A stretch of 64,000 nucleotides of DNA, taken from Pseudodesulfovibrio thermohalotolerans (GTDB lineage Bacteria > Desulfobacterota > Desulfovibrionia > Desulfovibrionales > Desulfovibrionaceae). The stretch covers positions 62,001 through 126,000 of the forward strand of contig NZ_CP120635.1 of assembly GCF_021353295.2 (NCBI RefSeq), given 5' to 3'. The translations under genes and the position numbers were made by a program. Positions 31,956-40,825 of the stretch are shown here, piece after piece (position 1 is the first letter of the stretch; the number at the start of each line of letters is the position of its first letter). The notes under the pieces were generated by a model, which saw only the letters and a list, made by a program, of their open reading frames with translations, was not told where the DNA came from and did no database searches.

Positions 31956-32438
31956 ATGCCGCAGGTAGTTATTTTCATGGGGTCCATTTCGGATGAGGAA
32001 AAGATGCGTCCGTGCTCGGACCTGCTCAAGGAGCTCGGTGTTGACCACGTGTTCACGGTTTCCTCGGCTCACCGCACGCCGGAGCGCACCGCCAGGCTGG
32101 TGGAGGAGTTCGAGGCCGACGGAGCGCAGGTGTTCATCTGCGCGGCGGGGCTGGCCGCGCATCTTGCCGGCGCGGTAGCGGCCAAGACCACCCGGCCGGT
32201 GCTGGGCGTGCCGCTGTCGGCCTCGGCGCTGGGCGGCATGGACGCGCTGTTGGCCACGGTGCAGATGCCTCCGGGCTTCCCCGTGGCCACCCTGGCCCTG
32301 GACAAGGTGGGCGCCAAGAACGCGGCCTGGCTGGCGGCGCAGATTCTGGCCCTGCATGACGAAGATCTGGCCGGAAAGATCAGGGCCGCCCGCGACGGGT
32401 TCAGGGAATCCGTGGAAAAGGCGGCGGCGTCCCTGTAG
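31956..32438 (+). CDS. purE: 5-(carboxyamino)imidazole ribonucleotide mutase
   Basis: 160 residues. PurE signatures are [50 protein letters not shown] and [22 protein letters not shown]. It moves CO2 from N5 to C4 of carboxyaminoimidazole ribonucleotide in purine synthesis. AAAGGAGC lies before ATG 31956; the longer open frame is repeat DNA. The residue [12 protein letters not shown] fits class I PurE, although no purK is seen in the window. Confidence 0.95.
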   Translation: MPQVVIFMGSISDEEKMRPCSDLLKELGVDHVFTVSSAHRTPERTARLVEEFEADGAQVFICAAGLAAHLAGAVAAKTTRPVLGVPLSASALGGMDALLATVQMPPGFPVATLALDKVGAKNAAWLAAQILALHDEDLAGKIRAARDGFRESVEKAAASL

Positions 32439-32590
32439 CCGGTTTTAGGACCTTTCGCCGGAGCGGCAATGCGGCGCGCCGGACGAACCTCGCGGCCGGG
32501 CCGTGCGGTTCGCCCGGCGTCCGCGCGTTTGAGATTGGCGGACGTCTTGCCCGGCACAGGGCTTTCACGTAATGATCCGGGACAGGCATC

Positions 32591-33115
32591 ATGACGATAT
32601 CCAAGAATCAGCACAGCGCCGAAGGGGTGCCGGAATACAGGTCCGGCAAGGCCTCCAGACGGTTTCTCCGAAACCTGGTCTGGGTGCTTGTCATCGGCGG
32701 CCTGTTCCTGGGCGGCCAGGGGGTGCGCTATTGCCTGCACTACGCCCAGCTTGAGCGGATTCGCGAGGAGACCGACAAGCTCTACAGGTCCGTGCTCGGC
32801 CCGGACATTGGCGGTTCGCCTTTCGGACGGTTGCAGTTCGAGCACGGCAAGCTGCTGGCGTCCCGGCGCATCGGCCTGGACCCGTTGTCCGTGCTGGCTT
32901 CCTTGAGCCAGCCCGCGAGCGAGGGAGTCCGCGTCGACGCGGTGGACCTGACCGGCGCGCGGGGCCGGGTACGCGGCTTTTACAGCGGCGACGAGGCCGG
33001 GTTCATGCAGTACGTGGAGAAGTTGTCCGACGACGACCGATACCTTTTTTCCGTATACAAGATAGTCGAGCTGGGCGGGGGCGTGTCCTTCAGCCTGAGC
33101 GTGGAGTCCAAGTAG
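32591..33115 (+). CDS. GspL C-terminal-like inner-membrane protein
   Basis: 174 residues. A short cytoplasmic part, one membrane segment ([17 protein letters not shown], about 30-46), then a periplasmic ferredoxin-like domain with [43 protein letters not shown] and [14 protein letters not shown]. This matches the periplasmic half of type II secretion GspL without its cytoplasmic actin-like half. It is followed at 1 base by a GspM-like and then a GspN-like gene. Homology is inferred from pattern and order. Confidence 0.6.
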   Translation: MTISKNQHSAEGVPEYRSGKASRRFLRNLVWVLVIGGLFLGGQGVRYCLHYAQLERIREETDKLYRSVLGPDIGGSPFGRLQFEHGKLLASRRIGLDPLSVLASLSQPASEGVRVDAVDLTGARGRVRGFYSGDEAGFMQYVEKLSDDDRYLFSVYKIVELGGGVSFSLSVESK

Positions 33116-33116
33116 C

Positions 33117-33614
33117 ATGGCCCGGAAACGCGCGACATACCCCTGGAGCGGATGGCCGCCCGCTTCGCAGGAGCGGCTGTTCAAGTACGCCCTGTTTTTT
33201 GTGGCCGGGGCGTTCTTCGCGGTCTTTGTGGGGGCGAACCTGTTCACCGGTGCGCTCGGTCAGCAGATCGAGGCCCAGAAGACGCAGTACGGGCTGGTGG
33301 TGCCGCTGGTGCGGGAGATCAACATCCTGCGGGCCGCGCAGGGGGATTTGGTCCGGCAATCGCCCGAGAACGCGGTTCGGCGCATTCTCGACGACCGTTC
33401 CCTGAACGACTACGCACGGTCCGTCGAGTCCTTGCGGTTTGCGGAGGATCAGGAAGGCGTGCGGGTGGTTCTGGAAGGCCTTACCGTCATAATGCTTACT
33501 GATTTTCTGCAGGACGTGCGCGACAGGGCTGGTCTCCAGACGCCCGAGTTCAAGTTGACCCGCAACCTCGGGGAGCCCCGCCTGGCGGACGTGCTCCTCG
33601 TGCTGGCGAGGTAG
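33117..33614 (+). CDS. GspM-like inner-membrane protein
   Basis: 165 residues. One N-terminal membrane segment ([20 protein letters not shown]), then a coiled linker ([29 protein letters not shown]) and a small ferredoxin-like domain. Topology and position between GspL-like and GspN-like genes identify it as the M component. It would clamp the L protein in a secretion or pilus platform. Confidence 0.55.
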   Translation: MARKRATYPWSGWPPASQERLFKYALFFVAGAFFAVFVGANLFTGALGQQIEAQKTQYGLVVPLVREINILRAAQGDLVRQSPENAVRRILDDRSLNDYARSVESLRFAEDQEGVRVVLEGLTVIMLTDFLQDVRDRAGLQTPEFKLTRNLGEPRLADVLLVLAR

Positions 33615-33618
33615 GGCC

Positions 33619-34365
33619 ATGGCCGCGTCCCATTCCAGACACTCTTCCCTGCCTGGCCGCATCCTGGCCCGTCTGGTGCTGATGGGCATCGGCTTCGTCC
33701 TCGGGGTGGCCCTGTTCATGCCCTGGGACAAGGTCTGGGCTTCTGCTCTGACCCGCCTGGACGCGAACATGACGGCCGTGGGACTGACCTGGAGCTCCAT
33801 TGACCGCGACGGGCCGTTCGGTTTCCGCGTGCGCGATTTCAAGATTTCCGCGGCCCAGACCCCCGGCAGGCTCCATTTCGAGCACGCCTATGTGACGGTG
33901 GGATTTTCGCCCCTGGCCAGGGTCAGGCTCGACACCGGCGGCTCGCAGTGTCACCTGGAGCTGTTCTCCAACGGGGTATTTGACTTCGAAGGGGACCTGG
34001 ACCTGACCTATCTGCTCGGCAACAGCGACCTGAAAGGGGTGGTGCACGCCTCGGGCAGCCTGTTCCTGCCCGAAGGGGCGCGGCTGCCCAGAAAGGGCTG
34101 GATGGACGTGCGGTCGGCGCAACTGGTCCTGCCCGGCGGCAAGCTCGTCGAGGACCTGGCGTTCACCGCTGAAATCAGGAACGGAAACATGGACGTGCGC
34201 GACTTTTCCATGCGCCTGCCCCTGAACTACAAGTCTTCGGGCACGGCCGTCATCGACCCGGACGACTTTTTCCGAACCAGGTTCGATCTCAAGGGAGACA
34301 TGATCGTGGGCCGGAAGACCTTTCCCTACGAAATGCGCGGCACTCTGAGCGACGCCATTTGGTAG
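33619..34365 (+). CDS. Type II secretion GspN-like protein
   Basis: 248 residues. An N-terminal anchor (LARLVLMGIGFVLGVALFMPW) precedes a beta-rich AsmA/GspN-like domain with WSSIDRDGPFGFRVRDFKIS and RVRLDTGGSQCHLELFSNGVFDFEGDLDL. GspN is the least conserved T2SS part. It lies 4 bases after the M-like gene; no GspC-K or secretin gene is in the window. Confidence 0.65.
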   Translation: MAASHSRHSSLPGRILARLVLMGIGFVLGVALFMPWDKVWASALTRLDANMTAVGLTWSSIDRDGPFGFRVRDFKISAAQTPGRLHFEHAYVTVGFSPLARVRLDTGGSQCHLELFSNGVFDFEGDLDLTYLLGNSDLKGVVHASGSLFLPEGARLPRKGWMDVRSAQLVLPGGKLVEDLAFTAEIRNGNMDVRDFSMRLPLNYKSSGTAVIDPDDFFRTRFDLKGDMIVGRKTFPYEMRGTLSDAIW

Positions 34366-34407
34366 GCCCTTGTTTTCAAAACGCAAATCGTCTGCTAGAG
34401 CAATCCC

Positions 34408-35007
34408 ATGAAGATAGCCGTCATCCATGAAGACGCCGCAACCCTGCTGGCCGGTTGCGGGACGTTGCTGGCGTCCATGGCCGCCCTTGGGCATGAGGTC
34501 AACGCCGTGGCCCCGGCCGGAGAGCCGGACGTCGCCGACGGTTTCGAGTCGCTGGGCGCGGAATACGCCATGTACCCCCTCGTCCCGAACGGTCTGACGC
34601 CCGTGAGCGACATCGGCACGCTGCTTCACCTCAAGCAGGTTTTGTTTCGCATCCGGCCCGATCTGGTCCTGTCCGCAGGGCTCAAGCCCATGGTTTACGG
34701 CCCCCTGGCCGCGCGCATGGTCTGGGTGGGCGAAACGAAGAAGGTCTTCACCCTGGCGGACGAACCCGGAGCCGCTCTTGATGGCGGCGGGCTCCGGGGA
34801 CGGTTGTTTGCCGCTCTGGCCAAACCCATGTTCCGGGCCGGGTTCCGCTCCTGCGACGGGATATGTTTCCGGTCTGCCCGGGCCGAGTCGTTTTACCGAG
34901 GTCTAGACGTGCTTCAGCCGGACGCTCGTACCGTGGTCGTAGACCGAGACGGCCCGGAAATGGACCGCGCCGTGCTCGACTTCATGGGCCTGACAGCGAC
35001 CGATTGA
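34408..35007 (+). CDS. Stand-alone N-terminal glycosyltransferase-4-like domain
   Basis: 199 residues covering only the first Rossmann half of a GT-B enzyme: KIAVIHEDAATLLAG, LASMAALGHEVNAVAP, LHLKQVLFRIRPDLVLSAGLKP and PMFRAGFRSCDGICFRS. The nucleotide-sugar-binding C-terminal half is missing and no remnant follows before the UspA gene. Either a truncated glycosyltransferase or a partner subunit like Alg14. Function unknown. Confidence 0.6.
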   Translation: MKIAVIHEDAATLLAGCGTLLASMAALGHEVNAVAPAGEPDVADGFESLGAEYAMYPLVPNGLTPVSDIGTLLHLKQVLFRIRPDLVLSAGLKPMVYGPLAARMVWVGETKKVFTLADEPGAALDGGGLRGRLFAALAKPMFRAGFRSCDGICFRSARAESFYRGLDVLQPDARTVVVDRDGPEMDRAVLDFMGLTATD

Positions 35008-35107
35008 TTGTACAATCGTGTTGGCAGCGTCTTGCTCCATAGTGTAGGCTTGGGACGCGTTCTTCGTTGAAGGCGCGCCTGAACGCCAAACGCAAAGGAG
35101 CGGACTT

Positions 35108-35527
35108 ATGAACATTTCTCGAATTCTTCTTCCTGTCGACGGGTCGCGGTTGTCCGATGCGGCCGCCGATATGGCCATCGACCTGGCCGGAAGCGAGGGA
35201 ACCGTCTTCCTGCTTAACGTGCGCCGGACCGTGCCCACGGCCCTTGGCCAGCCCAACGCCAATGAACTGCTCGAATATCTCAATCGGAACGCCGAGGAGA
35301 TCATGGCCCACTACCGGGCCAAGCTGTCCAACGCCAAGGTGGATTTTCAGGAGTTGATCGTGGGCGGGGACGTGGCCGACGTCATCGCCAACGTGGCCGA
35401 CAACGAACGGTGCGACATCATCGTCATCGGCTCCAAGGGCAAGTCCGATCTGGAGGGCCTGTTTCTCGGCTCCGTTACCCACAAGGTGCTTCAGGTCACG
35501 TCCAAGCCCGTGCTGGTGGTGAAGTAG
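35108..35527 (+). CDS. Universal stress protein, UspA family
   Basis: 139 residues with the family frame ISRILLPVDGSRLSDAAADMAIDLA at the start, IVGGDVADVIANVAD in the middle and the nucleotide-loop VIGSKGKSDLEGLFLGSVTHKVL near the end (G-x2-G-x9-G-S). It probably binds ATP and acts in general stress survival. AAAGGAGCGG precedes the ATG. Confidence 0.93.
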   Translation: MNISRILLPVDGSRLSDAAADMAIDLAGSEGTVFLLNVRRTVPTALGQPNANELLEYLNRNAEEIMAHYRAKLSNAKVDFQELIVGGDVADVIANVADNERCDIIVIGSKGKSDLEGLFLGSVTHKVLQVTSKPVLVVK

Positions 35528-35560
35528 TCCGGCGGGCATTCCCGCACGGACTTCAAGGAC

Positions 35561-36376
35561 ATGCCGACCATGAAGAGGAAACCCCGTTTTCGGGCGCGTT
35601 GCCTGACCTGCCTTTTGGCCTGCTGCCTGCTCGTTCCGCTTTTCGCGCCGCGTCCGGCGGCCGGGGTGGAGCGCGTGGTCGCGGTCGCGGACGGCTGGAT
35701 GCCGTACAGCGGCACGCCGAATTCCGACCGGGAGGGCTATGCCGTGGAGGTCCTGCGCTCCGTGCTCGAAGAGCGGGGTTTCAGCGTGGAGTACCGCGAG
35801 CTGCCCTGGAAGCGGGCCATGCAGGAAGTGCTGTCGGGGCAGGCGGATATTCTCGTCTGCGCGACCCGGGACAAGATGCCCGCCCTCGTATATCCCGGTA
35901 CCCCTCTGGGGCGGAGCGATTTGTGTTTCTTCGCCCTGGACCGGCACTGGCGGTTCGCCGGTCCCGGCTCCCTGGCCGATGTGGTCACCGGATTTGTCCA
36001 GGGCTATAATTATCCGCACTGGTTCGTTGAGGACATGGAGCGCCACCCCGGCCGGTTCCACGCCCTGCACGGCGGGGACGCCTTCGCCCGAATGCTGGCC
36101 ATGCTCGCCGAGGGCCGAGTCCAGGCCATTCCCGGCTGTAGTGCCGTGGTTGATTATTACGCCCGTCAGGCTGGGCTCGAAGGCAAGGTGTTCATGGCGG
36201 GGTGCAGCGGAGACGGCTGCCATGAACTGTATTTCGGCCTGTCTCCGGCCAATCGCCCCCGGTCCACGCTCCTGGCTGCCATTCTGGACGAGGGGATGCA
36301 CGTCCTGCGCACCACCGGCAGACTCGATCACCTGCTCGTCAAATACGGTCTCAAGGACCCGGTCAAGGTTCACTGA
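35561..36376 (+). CDS. Periplasmic solute-binding (SBP_bac_3-type) protein
   Basis: About 271 residues. An N-terminal signal (CLTCLLACCLLVPLFAPRPAAG) is followed by a type-3 solute-binding fold: GYAVEVLRSVLEERGFSVEYRELPWKRAMQEVLSGQADI is the standard lobe-1 pattern, and FGLSPANRPRSTLLAAILDEGM belongs to the C-terminal lobe. No permease or ATPase is near, so it may serve sensing or a distant transporter. Start at 35561 or 35570; both follow AAGGAC. Confidence 0.82.
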   Translation: MPTMKRKPRFRARCLTCLLACCLLVPLFAPRPAAGVERVVAVADGWMPYSGTPNSDREGYAVEVLRSVLEERGFSVEYRELPWKRAMQEVLSGQADILVCATRDKMPALVYPGTPLGRSDLCFFALDRHWRFAGPGSLADVVTGFVQGYNYPHWFVEDMERHPGRFHALHGGDAFARMLAMLAEGRVQAIPGCSAVVDYYARQAGLEGKVFMAGCSGDGCHELYFGLSPANRPRSTLLAAILDEGMHVLRTTGRLDHLLVKYGLKDPVKVH

Positions 36377-36497
36377 CCGCCGCAGCACGCCATGCCCGCC
36401 GCCTGTCAGAACAGTTATTCATCAGTTTTCCCCTATGGGTGAAGAATCTTTCACTGACCGCTTGTCCTGAGATGGGGCTTTTGAATCCTTTCTGGAA

Positions 36498-36530
36498 CAC
36501 AAAAAAACCCGCATCCGAAGATGCGGGTTT
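36498..36530 (-). terminator. Rho-independent terminator of the PEP-CTERM gene
   Basis: AAACCCGCATC/GATGCGGGTTT with a CGAA loop; on the minus strand the stem is followed by a run of Ts (36498-36506). It lies 22 bases past the PEP-CTERM stop. Confidence 0.88.
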
Positions 36531-36551
36531 GTCGTTGGTGTCCGGTTGGCC

Positions 36552-37430
36552 TTACCGACGCATGCGGCGGCTCACAAAGGCCAGGCCGACGAGACCGAGG
36601 CCAAGGATGGCAAAGGTGGACGGCTCCGGAGTGGGAACGGGGCCGTTGGAGACAACGGTCAGCTCGGAGCTGGCATAGGTGGTAGCGTCTTCCACGGTGG
36701 TCCAGCCAAAGAGGTTGAAATCCGGATCGGCGACCCAGCCGTTCTCATAGGCCCAGAACAGGAAAGTCTCGTAAGTTACTTCCCCATAGCCCATGTCTTC
36801 AAGAGTTTGCAGCACGGTAGAGCCGTTGTAATCCATTCCCGCCAGGCTCTCCATGTCGAGCAGGCCGAGGCCGCTCGTGAAAGCGAAGGTGTAATCGTAC
36901 CCCATGTAGGTAAAGTCCTCAACGGAGGCTTCGGGGTTGACCAGAACAAACACATCGTTGTTGAGCGCAGGGTTGAAGGGGTGGCTGTTGTCGGTTTCAA
37001 AAAACATGAATTCGAGAACAGTGTCGAAGGAGGCCGTGGCACCGGTGACAGGGTCGATCCCCTGCAACGTCAGGTTGGCGGCCATTATGCCGCCTTGAAG
37101 GAAGTAATCTCCGCGAATGGACCTGTTGTCATGATACATGTGGTCTTCGATTTCGACGGTGGCACCGGTGTTCAACGTGCCAGTCTTGGTGATGAAGCCG
37201 ATGGAGCTTTGGTCCTGATCGCCCCAGCTCAAGGAGTTCACGACTTCTCCCGATCCGTTGGTAAAACTGTTGGGGGTGAGACCGTTCTGGGTTCCTTCCT
37301 GGTTCCAGTAATCATAAAATTCGTAGGAAATCGTGTATTCCCACTGGGTAATCTGGGCGGCGGAAGCCGGATTTGCACAAAGTATGGCCAGGCATAAAGC
37401 TATGAAAATCTTGAAGGGAGTGGTTGTCAT
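36552..37430 (-). CDS. PEP-CTERM sorting-domain protein
   Basis: 292 residues. Signal peptide FKIFIALCLAILCANPASAA; an acidic, Asn/Asp/Tyr-rich beta-type body; and a C-terminal PEP-CTERM tag: PTPEPSTFAILGLGLVGLAF then RRMRR. Exosortase cuts such tags and passes the protein to the surface, usually in exopolysaccharide producers. AGGAGAAC lies 7 bases before ATG 37430. It has its own terminator and stands alone; no exosortase gene is in the window. Confidence 0.85.
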   Translation of the reverse strand: MTTTPFKIFIALCLAILCANPASAAQITQWEYTISYEFYDYWNQEGTQNGLTPNSFTNGSGEVVNSLSWGDQDQSSIGFITKTGTLNTGATVEIEDHMYHDNRSIRGDYFLQGGIMAANLTLQGIDPVTGATASFDTVLEFMFFETDNSHPFNPALNNDVFVLVNPEASVEDFTYMGYDYTFAFTSGLGLLDMESLAGMDYNGSTVLQTLEDMGYGEVTYETFLFWAYENGWVADPDFNLFGWTTVEDATTYASSELTVVSNGPVPTPEPSTFAILGLGLVGLAFVSRRMRR

Positions 37431-37839
37431 TGCGAGTTCTCCTGCATGTTTTTGCATTGTCGTTGCACAAGACATACCAGAAGTTAACACGCTGAAATAT
37501 AAGCTTTTATTATCTTACAAAAGTGAAGGAAAGATATTTTGTGTAAATATTATCGACATGTTGCGTCTTTTTTTTACACTTTTCAGTTAACGCAAGCGAG
37601 GGCCCGGGCCCAACGTATTCCCCGCACCCCCCCCTTTTCGCCTCGGTTTTAACGACCCGGCCCAGTCTTTTTTGCGCCGGAAACGATTATCGGGACATTT
37701 CTGTTGATGGCGGACCGAAAAAATGGGTAAACATCTACCCATATCATTGTGCAAAGCACCGGCATTGCCGTTTCGGCCGAAGGCCGCGCACAGCGGCGCG
37801 AACGGCCTGTTGCTCCAACATTCAAACCGGAGGAGTCTT
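37431..37839. other. AT-rich divergent promoter region between PEP-CTERM gene and glnA
   Basis: Bases 37440-37590 are markedly AT-rich and must hold the leftward PEP-CTERM promoter; 37600-37839 holds the glnA leader with GGAGGAG just before its ATG. I see no convincing gene, and no clean -24/-12 or NtrC site. Confidence 0.4.
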
Positions 37840-39183
37840 ATGAGTATCCCTGTTTTCAATTGCAAAAACGCAGACGACGTGATGAAGGCGGTCAAGGATT
37901 ACAACGTCAGCTTCATCCAGTACTGGTTCGTGGATATCCTCGGCACCCTGAAGAGCTTCCAGATCACCCCCAACGAGCTTGAAGCCTCCTTCGAGGAGGG
38001 CATGGGCTTTGACGGTTCGTCCATCCTCGGCTTCTGCCGCATCGACGAATCCGACATGGTGGCCATGCCCGATCCGACCACGTTCCAGATCTGCTCCTGG
38101 CGGCCCGCCGAAAAACCCGTGGCCCGCATGTTCTGCGACGTGGTCAATCCCGACGGCACCCCGTTCGAGGCCGATTCCCGCTACGTGCTCAAGAAGGTCA
38201 TGGCCCAGGCCGCCGAGAAGGGCTACACCTTCTACGTCGGACCCGAGCTTGAATTCTTCCTCTTTGCCGACGATCAGGACACTGAGACTCTGGATTCGGG
38301 CGGATACTTCGACGCGCCGCCGCTTGATCTCGGCAACAACATTCGCCGCGACATCATCTTTGCCCTGGACGCCATGGGCATTCAGGTCGAGTACTCCCAC
38401 CACGAGGTGGCTCCGTCCCAGCACGAGATCGACCTGCGCTATCAGGAAGGCATGAAAATGGCCGACACGGCCATGACCTACCGCGTGGTGGTCAAGGAGA
38501 TCGCCCGCAAGTTCGGCTGTTACGCCACCTTCATGCCCAAGCCCGTCTTTGGCGAGAACGGCTCCGGGATGCACGTCCACCAGTCGCTCTTCAAGAACGG
38601 CCGCAACGTCTTCTACGACGCCAACGACGAATATCATCTGTCCGCCGAGGGCAAGTCCTACATCGCGGGCATTCTCAAGCACGCCCCCGAATTCGTCTGT
38701 GTCACCAACCAGTGGGTCAACTCCTACAAGCGGCTTGTGCCCGGCTACGAAGCCCCGGTCTACATCGCCTGGGCGCGGCGCAACCGTTCGGCCCTGGTCC
38801 GCGTGCCCATGTACAAGCCCGGCAAGGAGAACGCCACCCGCATGGAGCTGCGCTGCCCCGATCCGGCCGCCAACCCGTATCTCTGCTTCGCCGTCCAGTT
38901 GGCTTCTGGCCTCAAGGGCATTGAGGAGAACTACAACTTGGCCGATCCGGTTGAAGAGGACATCTTCGCCATGAACGACCGCCAGCTCAAGCGCAACCGG
39001 ATCAAGGCCCTGCCCGGCTCCCTGTACGAGGCGGCCATGAACTTGCAAAAGTCCAGCTTGATGAAGGAAATCCTCGGCGAACATCTGCATTCCGCCCTGG
39101 TCGAGAACAAGCTCGCCGAATGGGACGAATACCGTACCCAGGTCACCGAGTTCGAACTCGACAAGTATCTGCCGATCCTGTAG
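37840..39183 (+). CDS. glnA: Glutamine synthetase, type I alpha-like
   Basis: 447 residues. Motifs are MGFDGSSILGF, the ATP-site NGSGMHVHQSLF, and KPGKENATRMELRCPDP. It makes glutamine from glutamate, ammonia and ATP. The C-terminal region (EEDIFAMNDRQLKRNRIKALPGSL) lacks the NLYDLPP-type adenylylation tyrosine of beta-type GlnA, and the 25-residue beta insertion is not evident, so control should be by feedback rather than adenylylation. ATG 37840 follows GGAGGAG; the upstream in-frame 39 codons look non-coding. Confidence 0.95.
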   Translation: MSIPVFNCKNADDVMKAVKDYNVSFIQYWFVDILGTLKSFQITPNELEASFEEGMGFDGSSILGFCRIDESDMVAMPDPTTFQICSWRPAEKPVARMFCDVVNPDGTPFEADSRYVLKKVMAQAAEKGYTFYVGPELEFFLFADDQDTETLDSGGYFDAPPLDLGNNIRRDIIFALDAMGIQVEYSHHEVAPSQHEIDLRYQEGMKMADTAMTYRVVVKEIARKFGCYATFMPKPVFGENGSGMHVHQSLFKNGRNVFYDANDEYHLSAEGKSYIAGILKHAPEFVCVTNQWVNSYKRLVPGYEAPVYIAWARRNRSALVRVPMYKPGKENATRMELRCPDPAANPYLCFAVQLASGLKGIEENYNLADPVEEDIFAMNDRQLKRNRIKALPGSLYEAAMNLQKSSLMKEILGEHLHSALVENKLAEWDEYRTQVTEFELDKYLPIL

Positions 39184-39203
39184 CCCGGCGTTTATCGACA
39201 ATC

Positions 39204-39239
39204 AAAACCCCCGTCGGCCATGTGCCGACGGGGGTTTTT
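39204..39239 (+). terminator. Rho-independent terminator of glnA (bidirectional)
   Basis: ACCCCCGTCGGC (39207-39218) pairs with GCCGACGGGGGT (39224-39235) and TTTT follows; AAAA precedes the stem, so it may also end the leftward thioredoxin-like gene. Confidence 0.88.
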
Positions 39240-39320
39240 GATTTTACGGGGCCGTCCCCTGTTCCCGCTCTTTTCCCGTATGCTGGCGGGCTCTTCACCG
39301 GGGAGCGCGGCGGGACGGCG

Positions 39321-39551
39321 TTATTTCAACCAGTCGAGGACCTCTTTCTTGGACGGGGCTTTGCCCACCACCTTGACCTGTCCGTCGATGACCACGGCGG
39401 GGGTGGAGAAAATGCCGTACTTGGCGATTTCCTGGAAATCCTTGACCTTTTCAATCTCGGCGGCAACGCCTGCCTCGGCAACGGCTTCGCGCACGGTCTT
39501 TTCAGCCTGTTCGCATTTGGGGCAGCCGGGGCCCATGACCAGAATCTTCAT
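39321..39551 (-). CDS. Small thioredoxin-fold (redox-active disulfide) protein
   Basis: 76 residues of the MTH895/TM0996 family: active site GPGCPKCEQAEKTVREAV (CxxC) and cis-Pro loop STPAVVIDG. It probably works with the permease encoded 21 bases upstream in handling thiol-reactive metal(loid)s or reducing the transported species. This gene pair is commonly found next to ArsR regulators. Confidence 0.88.
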   Translation of the reverse strand: MKILVMGPGCPKCEQAEKTVREAVAEAGVAAEIEKVKDFQEIAKYGIFSTPAVVIDGQVKVVGKAPSKKEVLDWLK

Positions 39552-39572
39552 ATCTTTCTCCTGTTGTATCGG

Positions 39573-40676
39573 TTAGATGACGGCGTTGAAAAGATAGCCC
39601 ACGATCAGGATGCCGCTGCCCACCACGGCGATGAAGGCCGCGATGAGGCGGGGCTTCAGGACCTTGCGCAGGATGACCATCTCCGGGAAGGAGAGGGCGA
39701 TGACGGACATCATGAAGGCGAGGGTGGTGCCGAGGGCCGCACCCTTGCCGAGCAGGGCTTCGACCACCGGGATGATTCCGGCGGCGTTGGTGTACATGGG
39801 AATGCCCAGCAGCACGGAGAGAGGCACGGACCACCATGCCTCGCTGCCCATGATTCCGGCGAGCTGCCCCTCAGGCACGTAGCCGTGGATGAGCGCGCCC
39901 GCCGCGATGCCCAGCACCACGAACTTCCAGACCCGGCCGACAATGTCGCGCACGGAATCCAGGGCGTAGGCGAAGCGGTCCTTCCAGGTCATGGACGGGG
40001 TGTCGGCGGCCTCGCCGGCGCGGATCTCCCGGACCCAGTCTTCCACATAGGGTTCGAGGCGCATCCGGCCCATGACCCAGCCCGCGACCACGGCGATGGT
40101 GATGCCGGTGACGAAGTACAGGGCCGCGACCTTCCAACCGAGCAGCCCGTAGAGCAGGACCAGGGCTATCTCGTTGACCATGGGCGCGGCGATGAGGAAG
40201 GAGAAGGTGACGCCCAGCGGGATACCGGCCGTCATGAACCCGATGAACAGGGGAACGGCGGAGCAGGAACAGAACGGCGTGACCACGCCGAGCAGCGCGG
40301 CCAGGACGTTGCCTGCGGATTCCCGTTTTCCGGCAAGGAAAGCGCGGGTCCAGTTGACGGTGACGAACGAGCGCAGGATGCCCACGCCGTAGACCACCAG
40401 CAGCAGGAGCATCAGCACCTTGGGCGTGTCGTAGACGAAGAACTGCACGGCCGCGCCCAGGTGGCTCGCCGGGTCCATCCCGAGCAGGGAGAAGGCGAAC
40501 CACTCGGAAAAGGGGAGCAGTTGCCGGTAGAGGACGTACCAGGCGGCCAAGGCCAGGATTTGCACGAGCAGAATGCGGCCGATTCCGCCTTTGTCCTTGG
40601 GCGAGTCGGCCTCGGGCTCGGCCTTGGCGGCGCCGCATCCGCAGGCGCAGGAAATGTTGTTCGATTGTTTCGACAT
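39573..40676 (-). CDS. DUF318/ArsP-like permease
   Basis: 367 residues with at least eight membrane segments. An N-terminal Cys-rich stretch (ISCACGCGAAKAE) sits in the cytoplasm. The family signature NVLAALLGVVTPFCSCSAVPLFIGF lies near residues 118-142 and AAPMVNEIALVLLYG follows. ArsP relatives export organoarsenicals; others in the family have unknown substrates. The CSCS pair and N-terminal Cys cluster suggest thiophilic metal binding. It is controlled by the neighbouring ArsR-type regulator through an operator overlapping its leader. Confidence 0.88.
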   Translation of the reverse strand: MSKQSNNISCACGCGAAKAEPEADSPKDKGGIGRILLVQILALAAWYVLYRQLLPFSEWFAFSLLGMDPASHLGAAVQFFVYDTPKVLMLLLLVVYGVGILRSFVTVNWTRAFLAGKRESAGNVLAALLGVVTPFCSCSAVPLFIGFMTAGIPLGVTFSFLIAAPMVNEIALVLLYGLLGWKVAALYFVTGITIAVVAGWVMGRMRLEPYVEDWVREIRAGEAADTPSMTWKDRFAYALDSVRDIVGRVWKFVVLGIAAGALIHGYVPEGQLAGIMGSEAWWSVPLSVLLGIPMYTNAAGIIPVVEALLGKGAALGTTLAFMMSVIALSFPEMVILRKVLKPRLIAAFIAVVGSGILIVGYLFNAVI

Positions 40677-40685
40677 CGTAACCTT

Positions 40686-40707
40686 CTCTTGGCTAAATCG
40701 CCAAATG
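40686..40707 (-). promoter_or_regulatory. ArsR-type operator in front of the permease gene
   Basis: On the minus strand CATTTGG, 8 bases, CCAAGAG. This is the same half-site and spacing as the palindrome at 41146-41167 before the regulator gene. It lies 10 bases upstream of the permease ATG. Confidence 0.65.
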
Positions 40708-40825
40708 TTGTTTCAAAAAAAATCACCCGGCCCCGGGGGCGGCCGGAATGGGATGAATCCTCATTCCGGGGGCGAGATCATCCGACAATTCAACCGAAAT
40801 AGTGCGTTGGCTCCTTCCTTGCCAG

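Noticed and set aside
37741..37780. Possible sigma-54 promoter before glnA (GCACCGGCATTGCC)
   Set aside because: The TTGC box is present but the GG of the -24 box is missing.
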